Virus record (IMG/VR): IMGVR_UViG_3300032116_001306
Coordinates: 1 to 23,917 of that record
Origin: a virus
Length of the DNA stretch: 23,917 nt
Reading direction: 5' to 3' (one strand)
Below the pieces are notes generated by a model. That model saw nothing but the letters and a program-made list of their open reading frames with translations. It was not told the DNA's origin and ran no database searches. The position numbers and the translations under genes were made by a program. Numbering within the stretch: position 1 is the stretch's first letter; each line of letters begins with the position of its first letter. Positions 6,645-13,323 of this stretch are shown piece by piece.

Positions 6645-7537
6645 TAGCATTTACCGCCGTAAGCCATCTTGACCATCCGACCCTTCGTCTTGCCCTTGGA
6701 CGCAATGCCATCGGCACCTTTGCGGTACACCGAACCACCGCTGGAATAAGCCATACCGCCACCAGCCATCTTCACAACACGGCCCTTGGTCTTACCCTTG
6801 TGGGCAACGCCATCAGCCTGACGACGGAACCCGCCTTTGGATTTAATTTGACCGCCATGGGCTTTACCTTGCGGTACGGGCTGCCCCTGTTCGTCCGTAA
6901 CAGTAACGGAGGGCTTCTTACGCCCAGCAAGTGCACTAAAACGCTCAACTATTTGCGGGCCGTATGCAGTACCCAACGCACCAAGCGCCGCACCGCCAGC
7001 CCCACCCAACTTGATGCCTTTTGAAAGCGCCTTTTGCCCGGCTTCTTTAATAGCCTGCGGGGCCCGTTCCCCTTTTTCGATAAGTTTATTCACCATTTCT
7101 TCATAACGGTGCGGGCTCATCCCCACGTCTTTACCAAACGACTGCAGTCTTTGAATCTCTATGGGAGTCTGGTATGAGCCTTTGTAGCCCCCGTTAATAC
7201 CGGGAACAATTTTAGCGTTAGGGTTAGCAACGTTTGGATTCGGAACAAGCCGCCCATTGGAAAACTTTTTAACCTTGCCTTTTCCGCCGCCACGCATCTC
7301 TTCTTCCTCGTGGCGGATCATGGACTTCGGAGCCCCCTTCTTTTTCATGAAGGCGACTTCTTTACGCATCATTGCTTTCGACTCTTTCATAGATCCTCCA
7401 GAACCAAATTTGCGGCCTTTATCAGCCTTCATAAAATCACGACCCACAGATTGAGAAATACCCAAACGCTTGGCTGCTTTGGGGTCGTTAGCAACCAAGG
7501 CCATCAGACGATGTTGTTTACCGGACTTACTTGGCAT
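6644..7537 (-). CDS. Basic virion-region protein with duplicated ADGxAxKGKTKGR motif (297 aa)
   Basis: The N-terminus SGKQHRLMALVANDPKAAKR followed by GISQSVGRDFMKADKG is a pattern seen at the start of many small phage proteins. The middle has a helical segment and an Ala/Gly-rich hydrophobic stretch (about 172-192, GIKLGGAGGAALGALG) that could insert in membrane or pack in a coil. The C-terminus carries two copies of ADGxAxKGKTKGR separated by about 30 residues and ends GGKC. It overlaps the holin-like gene by 11 nt. The start has only a weak ribosome-binding site, consistent with coupling. Function is unknown; an internal virion protein is a reasonable guess. Confidence 0.65.
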   Translation of the reverse strand: MPSKSGKQHRLMALVANDPKAAKRLGISQSVGRDFMKADKGRKFGSGGSMKESKAMMRKEVAFMKKKGAPKSMIRHEEEEMRGGGKGKVKKFSNGRLVPNPNVANPNAKIVPGINGGYKGSYQTPIEIQRLQSFGKDVGMSPHRYEEMVNKLIEKGERAPQAIKEAGQKALSKGIKLGGAGGAALGALGTAYGPQIVERFSALAGRKKPSVTVTDEQGQPVPQGKAHGGQIKSKGGFRRQADGVAHKGKTKGRVVKMAGGGMAYSSGGSVYRKGADGIASKGKTKGRMVKMAYGGKC

Positions 7538-7721
7538 CTTTATTGCGCTTGATAATTTCGTGAAACGGTTTGCCCGTCACCATCTCTGCAATACGCATTG
7601 AGGTCCAAATCGCGCCAATCAGGCCGAAGATTGGGGTAAACACTTGAAGGAAAGACCCTATGGTTGCAATGACCGACACTATGTCTAGTGTGTTTTTTAA
7701 AGTTTCGTTGTGCTCGCTCAT
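7527..7721 (-). CDS. Small membrane protein, holin candidate (64 aa)
   Basis: After a short polar N-terminus (MSEHNETLKN), residues about 12-29 and 31-45 form hydrophobic stretches (LDIVSVIATIGSFLQVF, IFGLIGAIWTSM). A basic tail ends KRNKDAK. One or two membrane segments, a charged C-terminus and small size fit phage holins, which perforate the inner membrane at lysis. No endolysin gene is in the window, so the lysis role is not confirmed by a partner. The ATG lies one base after the DUF6321 gene stop; an in-frame GTG six codons upstream is an alternative start. It could instead be another small virion membrane-interacting protein. Confidence 0.6.
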   Translation of the reverse strand: MSEHNETLKNTLDIVSVIATIGSFLQVFTPIFGLIGAIWTSMRIAEMVTGKPFHEIIKRNKDAK

Positions 7722-7722
7722 T

Positions 7723-7977
7723 TCAGCAGTTCCATGCACGAAGCGATTTGTTGATCCGCGAGTTGGGGTCGTTGGCGGTCTTGGCGCTCGTAAGTTTGCG
7801 CTTCATACCCGACATCCGGGCACAGAATGACTTCTTACGAGCCCCACCCTCGGGTTGAGGACGCTTCAGACCCGGCTTACCCGGATTGGCACGGTTGTAG
7901 GAAGCCCTGCCTTTGGCGTTCAATCCGCCAGCAGGATTCTTACCCTCCTTGCGTTGCCACGCAGGAGTTTTAGCCAT
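7723..7977 (-). CDS. DUF6321 family protein
   Basis: The 84-aa protein has the family's diagnostic pieces in order: AWQRKEGKNPAGGLNAKGRA, KKSFCARMSGMKRKL, then NDPNSRINKSLRAWNC at the C-terminus. This matches the domain of unknown function DUF6321, found in phages and some bacteria as a stand-alone basic protein. Length is as expected for the family. Its start lies inside the end of the previous gene (8-nt overlap). The conserved Cys at the very end is present. No biochemical role is known; gene order puts it with virion and holin-like genes. Confidence 0.85.
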   Translation of the reverse strand: MAKTPAWQRKEGKNPAGGLNAKGRASYNRANPGKPGLKRPQPEGGARKKSFCARMSGMKRKLTSAKTANDPNSRINKSLRAWNC

Positions 7978-8275
7978 AAATCACCATGGTCGAGATTACG
8001 GCTGACGGCACGATGTAGATGCTCTCTTGGAAGAGAAGCCCTTCGCCCGGTAGCAACACGTAATCTGGGGCAGTAGAACTTGCCTTGGTGTTCACCACAA
8101 TCTTGGTAGGGCCGCTTGCACCGCCATCAAGAAACGTAACCGTACCAGCGCCCGAGTCAGGAACGATGTAAATTGCCTTAACGCGGTTACGCCCAATAAC
8201 AAGGCTGTTTTGGTCCAATAAATTGCCAGCCGCCGTAGCGACCTTACTGGCTAAGACATCTGTTTGCATACCCAT
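7970..8275 (-). CDS. Small phage structural protein (101 aa)
   Basis: The protein begins MGMQTDVLASKVATAAGNLL and continues as alternating beta strands (VKAIYIVPDSGAGTVTFLDG, YVLLPGEGLLFQESIYIV). A compact beta-sandwich of this size would suit a head-decoration or tail-associated protein. An AGGAG ribosome-binding site lies 7 nt before the ATG. It is the first gene after the hairpin at 8300-8316 and overlaps the DUF6321 gene. I recognise the type from aquatic phage genomes but not an assigned function. Confidence 0.65.
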   Translation of the reverse strand: MGMQTDVLASKVATAAGNLLDQNSLVIGRNRVKAIYIVPDSGAGTVTFLDGGASGPTKIVVNTKASSTAPDYVLLPGEGLLFQESIYIVPSAVISTMVIYG

Positions 8276-8297
8276 CCCGAATCTCCTGTAATGGAAG

Positions 8298-8316
8298 AAG
8301 GGGGCTTAACGCCCCC
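8298..8316 (-). terminator. Possible weak intrinsic terminator
   Basis: A GGGGGC / GCCCCC stem with a 5-nt loop lies just after the 75-aa gene stop on the minus strand. It is followed by TTCTTCC, a poor U-tract. It may attenuate rather than stop transcription. Confidence 0.5.
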
Positions 8317-8325
8317 CACGAACTC

Positions 8326-8553
8326 TTACAGAGTCAGGGTCGTGTACAGCGGGATGTACTTGGTCGTCGCGCCGATCTTGACCGGGAGATAACCCTTCTG
8401 GTCAGTACCGACAACACCCGAAGCGACACTGCCCGTCGTCAGGATGCTGCTGCCGATAACGAGGGTCGCCGTAGCGATAACCGTGGTGCCTTCGACGCTG
8501 CCCTCGAAGCCGTTGTCAGACTTAACCGGGCCGGAAAAAGTTGTACGTGCCAT
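8326..8553 (-). CDS. Small phage structural protein (75 aa)
   Basis: The product starts MARTTFSGPVKSDNGFEGSV, a beginning I recognise from short structural proteins located next to the capsid gene in aquatic phages. It then has Thr/Val/Gly-rich beta-like sequence ending KYIPLYTTLTL. A GAGGT ribosome-binding site lies 8 nt upstream. Its position between the homing endonuclease and a beta-rich structural gene, and flanking hairpins, suggest an abundantly made virion component such as a capsid decoration or fibre base. The homing endonuclease probably separated it from the capsid gene. Confidence 0.65.
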   Translation of the reverse strand: MARTTFSGPVKSDNGFEGSVEGTTVIATATLVIGSSILTTGSVASGVVGTDQKGYLPVKIGATTKYIPLYTTLTL

Positions 8554-8598
8554 TGTAAATACCTCACATGCGAGTCAAGCACACCAGTCTGCATGTCG

Positions 8599-9564
8599 TC
8601 AGTCGGGGCTGTCTGGTATGCGGATTTTTCCCGATGACTCTGTATACGCTGCTGGGTTTGGGGTGTCAACAATCTTCGCTGCAATCAATGCGCGATCCTG
8701 CTCCGTCACTTGGCCATAGTCGGAATACTGAAACGTATACCCCGTTAAACGCCCCTTGCTGATAGGTTTTCCAGACTTTAAAGCCCTCTGAAGCGTTGGC
8801 ATTTTGAGGCCGTAATACAGCAGCACTTGGGTTAACGATGGGAACATGATCCCGTCCGGCATAACGAATACTTTGCGGCTCATTTTCTCCCGCACTTCCG
8901 TACTGAGTTTTTTGCCTTTCATGTGGCTGTACCGCCCTGCCGCTGCGGCAGCGCGAATCTTCGCCATGCCCTCCTCTGTAATCTTCCTAGGAGCCTTCTT
9001 TACCCCACGTTGGGCATCGCCAATCTTCTTGCGTACTTCTTCCGAGAGAGTCTGCCCATACCGATAGTGCTTCTCCCCCGAGGCAATCTTGCCCTGTATT
9101 GCAGCCCTGATCTTGGCTCTAGCCTCGTCTGAATGCTTCTTGCCCGCACGGGGGTGGTTGTTGGGGTTAGCGGCGTAAAACTCCCGCAAAGACTGAGAGA
9201 TGGCTTGGCGTTCGGCGTCGTTTCTAGGACGACCAAAATTAGGGTGTTTCTCTTTGGCAACTCCCCGCCACGGCGCACCAGAACGTAGTCCTACGTTGTA
9301 GCATTCGGGTTTACCCACGTATTTGGTCAGCCATTCATCTTCAACGGCCTGAAGATCCTGCCCGACAACAACTTCTACAACTTCAAACTTGAAGCAGTCT
9401 TCCCCGTACTTGTTCCAAGCAGCCTGCAAATGCGCGCAGTGGTGTTTGCCGGTACGTAATTTTTTACGATGGGTGCGAAACCGTTCTTGAGTATTGACGG
9501 TACTACCGACGTAAAACTTTCCGTTGGTTACGTTTCGTATCCGATATATGACTGGCTGTTTCAT
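8599..9564 (-). CDS. GIY-YIG homing endonuclease with NUMOD3 repeats
   Basis: The N-terminal domain (about 1-95) is a GIY-YIG nuclease: VIYRIRN and KFYVGST supply the two signature strands (Y7, Y18-V-G), R28 follows, and E75/E77 are candidates for the metal-binding glutamate. From about 107 to 230 come four NUMOD3-like DNA-binding modules (GRPRNDAERQAISQSL, GKKHSDEARAKIRAA, GQTLSEEVRKKIG, GKKLSTEVREKMS). A helix-turn-helix-like stretch (about 240-265, FPSLTQVLLYYGL) completes the DNA-binding half. Such enzymes cleave uninvaded alleles and spread their own gene. It stands free between the major capsid gene and a small structural gene, downstream of a terminator, with its own GGAG ribosome-binding site. 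No intron or inteins are evident nearby. Confidence 0.92.
   Translation of the reverse strand: MKQPVIYRIRNVTNGKFYVGSTVNTQERFRTHRKKLRTGKHHCAHLQAAWNKYGEDCFKFEVVEVVVGQDLQAVEDEWLTKYVGKPECYNVGLRSGAPWRGVAKEKHPNFGRPRNDAERQAISQSLREFYAANPNNHPRAGKKHSDEARAKIRAAIQGKIASGEKHYRYGQTLSEEVRKKIGDAQRGVKKAPRKITEEGMAKIRAAAAAGRYSHMKGKKLSTEVREKMSRKVFVMPDGIMFPSLTQVLLYYGLKMPTLQRALKSGKPISKGRLTGYTFQYSDYGQVTEQDRALIAAKIVDTPNPAAYTESSGKIRIPDSPD
8641..8669 (-). promoter_or_regulatory. Sigma70-like promoter inside the endonuclease 3' end
   Basis: On the minus strand a perfect TTGACA (8669-8664) is followed after 17 bp by TATACA (8646-8641). It lies within the last ~35 codons of the homing endonuclease and about 90 bp before the 75-aa structural gene, so it could restart transcription of the downstream structural genes after the terminator near 9640. 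Confidence 0.6.
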
Positions 9565-9597
9565 ATGTATCTCCGCTACAAATAGAACGAAGACCGT

Positions 9598-9626
9598 AAA
9601 CTACACGCTGTGGGCGGTTTCGTCAA
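9598..9626 (-). promoter_or_regulatory. Possible promoter for the homing endonuclease
   Basis: TTGACG (9626-9621) and TAGTTT (9603-9598) are separated by 17 bp just downstream of the capsid terminator and about 35 bp before the endonuclease start. The -10 box is poor, so this is tentative. Confidence 0.4.
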
Positions 9627-9629
9627 GAC

Positions 9630-9654
9630 AAAAAGAAAGGGGCCTTTCGGCCCC
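9630..9654 (-). terminator. Intrinsic terminator after the major capsid gene
   Basis: Read on the minus strand, GGGGCC-GAAA-GGCCCC forms a 6-bp all-GC stem with a GAAA loop and is followed by TTTCTTTTTGTC. It sits about 40 bp after the capsid gene stop. It should limit read-through into the homing endonuclease. Confidence 0.85.
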
Positions 9655-9695
9655 CTTCCCAATCAACGTAAAGTGTTGATTTTACAGCGCTTTTA

Positions 9696-10604
9696 TCAGG
9701 ACGAACCCGGCGAACCGAACATGCCCAGAGGATCAGACCACCCGAACGAGTAACGCTCACGGCTCTTATACCTGACGTTACCAGTATCGAAATCTCCGTC
9801 CATTGAGTTCTGGAGCGGAGTACGGACAAAGTGCTTCATGCCGTTCGGAACGTCGGTCGTAAGGAACCAAGCGTTCGTGTCCGTCAAGAAGTGGTTGACC
9901 GTATAGCCTTCCGGAATCGACCCCATCGCCTTGAGAGCGTTGATGTCGTTGTCCGCCGTCGCCACACGCAGTTCCGTATCGAGGAGTCGCTTCGCAGTGA
10001 ACATCAATGCCGGGGGCACGATGAGTTTGCGAGGCTTCGCCGCGATGAGGAGTCCACGCTCGTCGGTCCAACCAGCGATCTGAATAACCGCAGCCTCAAG
10101 CGAAGTTTCGTTGAGGTCCGAGGCCGTCAGACGGTTGCTGTTGGAGCCGCCCGAGACAAGCGGGTGATCCGCCGCGAACAGGGCCTTGCCGTCACCACCA
10201 ACGTAGTTGGACGAGAAGCCGTTGTTCAGGACAGAAGCCGCCTTGACCTGCTTCGTGTACGCCATGGCGCGAGCAAGAGCCTTCGTATAACGCTTGCTGA
10301 GCGAGTCGTACAGGTTGTCTTCAACCGCTTCTTCCGTGATGGAGAAGCCGAGAGCGATGGTCTCGTGGCTGTAACGAGCAGTCCACGCTTCCTGTGCGTT
10401 GTCATACGCAATCGCAGCACCTTCGGCCTTTACCGGAGCGGCGCTGAAACCAGAAAGTTTGGTCTCTTCTTCAAAGGAACGCTCGGAGGTCTCAGTCTCG
10501 TAGATCTCCTTGTGCTCCTCACCATATTGCTTGTACTCAAGGCCGAACAGGGCGTTCAAACCCGGCAGGAGTTCCTTAAGTAATTGTGCACGTGAAATAG
10601 CCAT
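9696..10604 (-). CDS. Major capsid protein, Mu gpT-like
   Basis: The 302-aa protein shows the arrangement of the Mu-like major head subunit gpT family. A charged N-terminal helix (EYKQYGEEHKEIYETETSER) is followed by SITEEAVEDNLYDSL and a helix ending with a conserved LFAADHPLVSGG (about 142-153). Later come LIAAKPRKLIVPPALMFTAK and a beta-rich C-terminus with SDPLGMFGSPGSS. This family adopts the HK97 fold and builds the icosahedral shell. Length is close to the family norm. A GGGGAG site precedes the ATG. A strong terminator lies just downstream and a scaffold gene upstream, as expected for a capsid gene. Confidence 0.88.
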   Translation of the reverse strand: MAISRAQLLKELLPGLNALFGLEYKQYGEEHKEIYETETSERSFEEETKLSGFSAAPVKAEGAAIAYDNAQEAWTARYSHETIALGFSITEEAVEDNLYDSLSKRYTKALARAMAYTKQVKAASVLNNGFSSNYVGGDGKALFAADHPLVSGGSNSNRLTASDLNETSLEAAVIQIAGWTDERGLLIAAKPRKLIVPPALMFTAKRLLDTELRVATADNDINALKAMGSIPEGYTVNHFLTDTNAWFLTTDVPNGMKHFVRTPLQNSMDGDFDTGNVRYKSRERYSFGWSDPLGMFGSPGSS

Positions 10605-10621
10605 TTCTTAGAACTCCCCTA

Positions 10622-11287
10622 TTAAATGCCGAGCGGGTTGTAATAAGCGTGGCCACCTTCAACCACACCCGAAACACCCGTGGTATACGGGGCATTGAAC
10701 TTAACAATGACTTCGGGGTAGTAGGTGGTACCGCCTGAAACAAACGCCGTGTCTTCAACAACGTCAACGATACGCATCGGCAGAGACCGGGTGGTCGCAA
10801 CCGACGACAGCAGGAGGCCCCGCTGCGAGTCGTTCGTAACAGTGCTGAGTGCCTCATCAACGAGGGCGACGTTCGCACCAATATCCTCGTACGTGAACCC
10901 ACTCGTCGTGGAGACGTTCAAAGACGCCGAAACGCCCACAGCCTTGAACAGGGTGTCCGGATCATCAGCCACGTACGCCGTAACGAACGTGCCGGACTTC
11001 ACCGAAGTGCCCGAAATCCAAGCCTGCGAGTAGGTCGGCTGACCCGTCACGCTGGAGACAAACGAGCAGCCCAAGAACACACCGGCAAAACCGGCGGTCG
11101 GAGCAGTCGTCGTCGAGGTGGAAACAGAGATGGTGCCGCTTGAGGTCAACTGAACCGGATCGCCGTAGCCAATGCTCGAAGCACTGGACGCAATACGACG
11201 CTGGCGCGTGGCCCCGGCAAACACCTGCCCGCCGATCAGATTGACCGGCTTCAAGCCATACGGCTTGTCAACAGTAGGATATGCCAT
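10622..11287 (-). CDS. Head decoration-like structural protein (221 aa)
   Basis: The product starts MAYPTVDKPYGLKPVNLIGG, followed by VFAGATRQRRIASSASSIGYGDPVQL. This beginning resembles a class of capsid-adjacent proteins of aquatic phages. The rest is Ser/Thr/Val-rich and probably beta-structured, ending VVEGGHAYYNPLGI. A GGAG ribosome-binding site lies before the ATG. It is immediately upstream of the major capsid gene, and together they would be produced in high amounts. A role in capsid stabilisation or decoration is likely but not shown by any motif. Confidence 0.65.
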   Translation of the reverse strand: MAYPTVDKPYGLKPVNLIGGQVFAGATRQRRIASSASSIGYGDPVQLTSSGTISVSTSTTTAPTAGFAGVFLGCSFVSSVTGQPTYSQAWISGTSVKSGTFVTAYVADDPDTLFKAVGVSASLNVSTTSGFTYEDIGANVALVDEALSTVTNDSQRGLLLSSVATTRSLPMRIVDVVEDTAFVSGGTTYYPEVIVKFNAPYTTGVSGVVEGGHAYYNPLGI

Positions 11288-11306
11288 TAGTTACTCCAAA
11301 AGAAAG

Positions 11307-11756
11307 TTATTTACCCTTGCCAAACGAGACCGTAGTCTTTCTCTCGTTAAAGAGCGGCATACGCTCGTCGTTTAGCCTCATAAAACTGTTGTCCACAGAC
11401 TGAATCTGAGCCTGAGCCTGCTTGGCGTAATAATCATCACGCTGCTTCATCAGTTCAGTTGGAGCCTTGCAGAGCAACAGCCCGCCGATTTCGATGTTCC
11501 CTTTGAATCGGGAGTTCGGGTCGGCTTGTAGCATCAGTTTGGGCTGGTCTTCGGCCTTCACAGGCTCCCAACCTTCCCGAAATTTTGCAGACGTATTAGA
11601 GGGATCGGGTTGACCCATAATACTGGTCCGGATCCAGCGAAATACCCAACCATCCTGCGGCTCCGGTTCAGGGAGCGTTTGGGGCGGGGTCCACGCCATT
11701 TTGCGTTGTGCGGATTCTCGATTTTCGAGTTCGCGTGCAAGTCTATTCTCAGCCAT
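11307..11756 (-). CDS. Conserved virion-module protein (149 aa)
   Basis: The protein has a Pro-rich start (WTPPQTLPEPEPQDG) leading into GWVFRWIRTSIMGQPD and REGWEPVKAEDQPKL, a pattern I recognise in many aquatic phages between scaffold and capsid genes. A later helical part contains LMKQRDDYYAKQAQAQIQSV. It is small and charged without enzyme motifs. A GAGG site overlapping the scaffold gene's end precedes the ATG. It may be a head completion or assembly protein; the family has no assigned function that I know of. Confidence 0.65.
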   Translation of the reverse strand: MAENRLARELENRESAQRKMAWTPPQTLPEPEPQDGWVFRWIRTSIMGQPDPSNTSAKFREGWEPVKAEDQPKLMLQADPNSRFKGNIEIGGLLLCKAPTELMKQRDDYYAKQAQAQIQSVDNSFMRLNDERMPLFNERKTTVSFGKGK

Positions 11757-11757
11757 T

Positions 11758-12744
11758 TTAGTTAGCCTCCAGTTTGAAAAGTTCTCGTGCGTACTGCTCG
11801 TTGCTCAGTCCCAGTTTCTTGGCGATAGCAACTTGAGTCGGTGTCAGGCGGACCTGACGCGGCGCGGTTCCCCGCGTTACCGGAGCCACTACATTGGCTG
11901 GTTTAGTGCGAGCAGGCTTTTCGTCCTGTCTCGTTTGAGTCGGCCTCTCCTCGGCTACATCTTCGTTGAAGTAGTCAGGGAAACGCTTCTTCATAGTCGC
12001 GTTAACTCGGTCGTAGTAATCGTCGCTTCGCGGATCTACCCCAGACCGGACCAATTTTTCATGCAGTCCCAAGGCGAGGGCGGTCATTTCCTCGTCGGTG
12101 CCAAACCACGAATTTTTCTCGCGCCATGCTTCTGCTTTTGGATCCGCAGGCGGAGATGCCGGGGGCACTGGGTACTGTTGAGTCGGTTGTACTACCAATT
12201 CCTCTGGTTGTAAAGAGGGTTGGAAATTCTCAAGTTGTTTTATACGGAACTTGGCTTCGGTTAATGCTTCTTGCGCTTCGGCAATTTTCTCCGCATCTCC
12301 CGCTTCATAAGCCTGCTTTAGCCGCTCCTTCGACGTAATCAGGTCGTTGCTTGCGGCTTTACTGACTTCCTGAAAATAAACTCGCTCTCCGTTGCCCAAT
12401 CGTCGCTTTAACTGCTGAATCTCATTCTCACGGGCACGAATCTCATTTTCACGGATTACCGCAAAGCGGATGGCTTCTTCCTTTTCGCGCTGGGCGCGTT
12501 CCTTCTCACGACGCTCGTCGTGCCAGACTTTCTTCATCTGGGAGAGGCGCTTTTTAACCTTGTCGGAATACTCCTCAAGGTCGTCCTTCTCCAACTCCTC
12601 TACCATGTCTTTAGGAAGAGGCTTACGGCCCCTGTCCTCGGGAGGAGTGTCGTCTATTACCTCAACTTTTAGGTCTTCCTCCACAGCGGAAGGCTTTTCC
12701 TTTTCAACTTCGTCAGGAAATTTAAACTCTTCTTGCTCAGCCAT
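11758..12744 (-). CDS. Scaffold-like head assembly protein
   Basis: The 328-aa product is highly charged. An acidic N-terminus (about 1-60) leads to a long predicted coiled coil (about 60-175, with runs such as RREKERAQREKEEAIRFAV). A Pro/Gln-rich linker (about 175-205) follows, then a helical region and a C-terminal module VRLTPTQVAIAKKLGLSNEQ. Such an acidic, coiled-coil protein directly before the capsid genes is the usual place and composition of a phage scaffold, which templates procapsid assembly and is then lost. An AGGAG site lies 8 nt before the start. No protease motif is present. Confidence 0.7.
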   Translation of the reverse strand: MAEQEEFKFPDEVEKEKPSAVEEDLKVEVIDDTPPEDRGRKPLPKDMVEELEKDDLEEYSDKVKKRLSQMKKVWHDERREKERAQREKEEAIRFAVIRENEIRARENEIQQLKRRLGNGERVYFQEVSKAASNDLITSKERLKQAYEAGDAEKIAEAQEALTEAKFRIKQLENFQPSLQPEELVVQPTQQYPVPPASPPADPKAEAWREKNSWFGTDEEMTALALGLHEKLVRSGVDPRSDDYYDRVNATMKKRFPDYFNEDVAEERPTQTRQDEKPARTKPANVVAPVTRGTAPRQVRLTPTQVAIAKKLGLSNEQYARELFKLEAN

Positions 12745-12755
12745 GATTTACTCCT

Positions 12756-13133
12756 TTATGCGCGGCGAATGCCACGGGGGTCTTGCACGACAGCCTCAAC
12801 GGTGTCGTCGTTAATGATGCGGAACTCCCTGCCGTGGATGACCACGCGGGTGCCTGAATACGGACGGGTCAAGACAAAATCACCTTCCTTGCACCAAGGG
12901 CCAGTCGGAAAGCGTTCTTTGTCGGCATAACACTGATCACCCATCTTGACGACGAACAAAACCACGGTGGTCTGCTCCTCGACTCGTTTGGTGTCATCTG
13001 CTTTGACGATACCGCCCTCAAACTCTTCTTCTACGTGCGGGACTGCACATAGCATCCGGTAGCCTTTCGGTTCCGGTAGGAGTTTGGCTTTAGCGGCCTC
13101 CTCCTGCGTCTTCTCAACGTTGATATTACTCAT
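12756..13133 (-). CDS. GroES-like co-chaperonin
   Basis: The 125-aa product resembles the 10-kDa chaperonin family. The EFEGGIVKADDTKR segment (about 37-50) matches the mobile loop that contacts GroEL. The C-terminal stretch CKEGDFVLTRPYSGTRVVIH with GREFRIINDDTVEAVV (about 81-116) matches the family's final beta strands. The central region is longer than in GroES. In phages such a protein (compare T4 gp31) works with the host GroEL to fold the capsid protein. Two adjacent ATGs are possible starts; the second has a GGAG 7 nt away. It lies between portal and scaffold genes, in the head-assembly operon. The call rests on motif recognition. Confidence 0.72.
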   Translation of the reverse strand: MSNINVEKTQEEAAKAKLLPEPKGYRMLCAVPHVEEEFEGGIVKADDTKRVEEQTTVVLFVVKMGDQCYADKERFPTGPWCKEGDFVLTRPYSGTRVVIHGREFRIINDDTVEAVVQDPRGIRRA

Positions 13134-13320
13134 CATCGCGCTCCAAGCGTTTTGCAAGGTCTTTGATGTGGTTCCGTGCGAGGTCAAGACCCTGTAACGC
13201 CCCGCAAAGACGTTTGTATTCACCCTCATCCAATTTGCCTTGAATCAAGGTATCAACAATCAACATGCGCTCTTCCTGCAACCTCGTGTCAAGGTACTCC
13301 AGAGCGTTGGCATAACTCAT
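13126..13320 (-). CDS. Small helical phage protein (64 aa)
   Basis: The protein is a charged, predicted all-helical chain (MSYANALEYLDTRLQEERML...KRLERDDE) with no recognised domain. A strong AAAGGAG ribosome-binding site lies in the last codons of the portal gene, and its end overlaps the co-chaperonin start. Its conserved-looking position between portal and co-chaperonin suggests an assembly function. It might bind the portal's coiled-coil C-terminus or act as an assembly factor; there is no direct evidence for either. Confidence 0.65.
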   Translation of the reverse strand: MSYANALEYLDTRLQEERMLIVDTLIQGKLDEGEYKRLCGALQGLDLARNHIKDLAKRLERDDE

Positions 13321-13323
13321 TTA

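Noticed and set aside
9831-10583. A 250-aa plus-strand frame opposite the major capsid gene
   Set aside because: The capsid gene on the minus strand has a family match, ribosome-binding site and terminator; this frame has none of these and is Arg/Val-rich from reverse codons.
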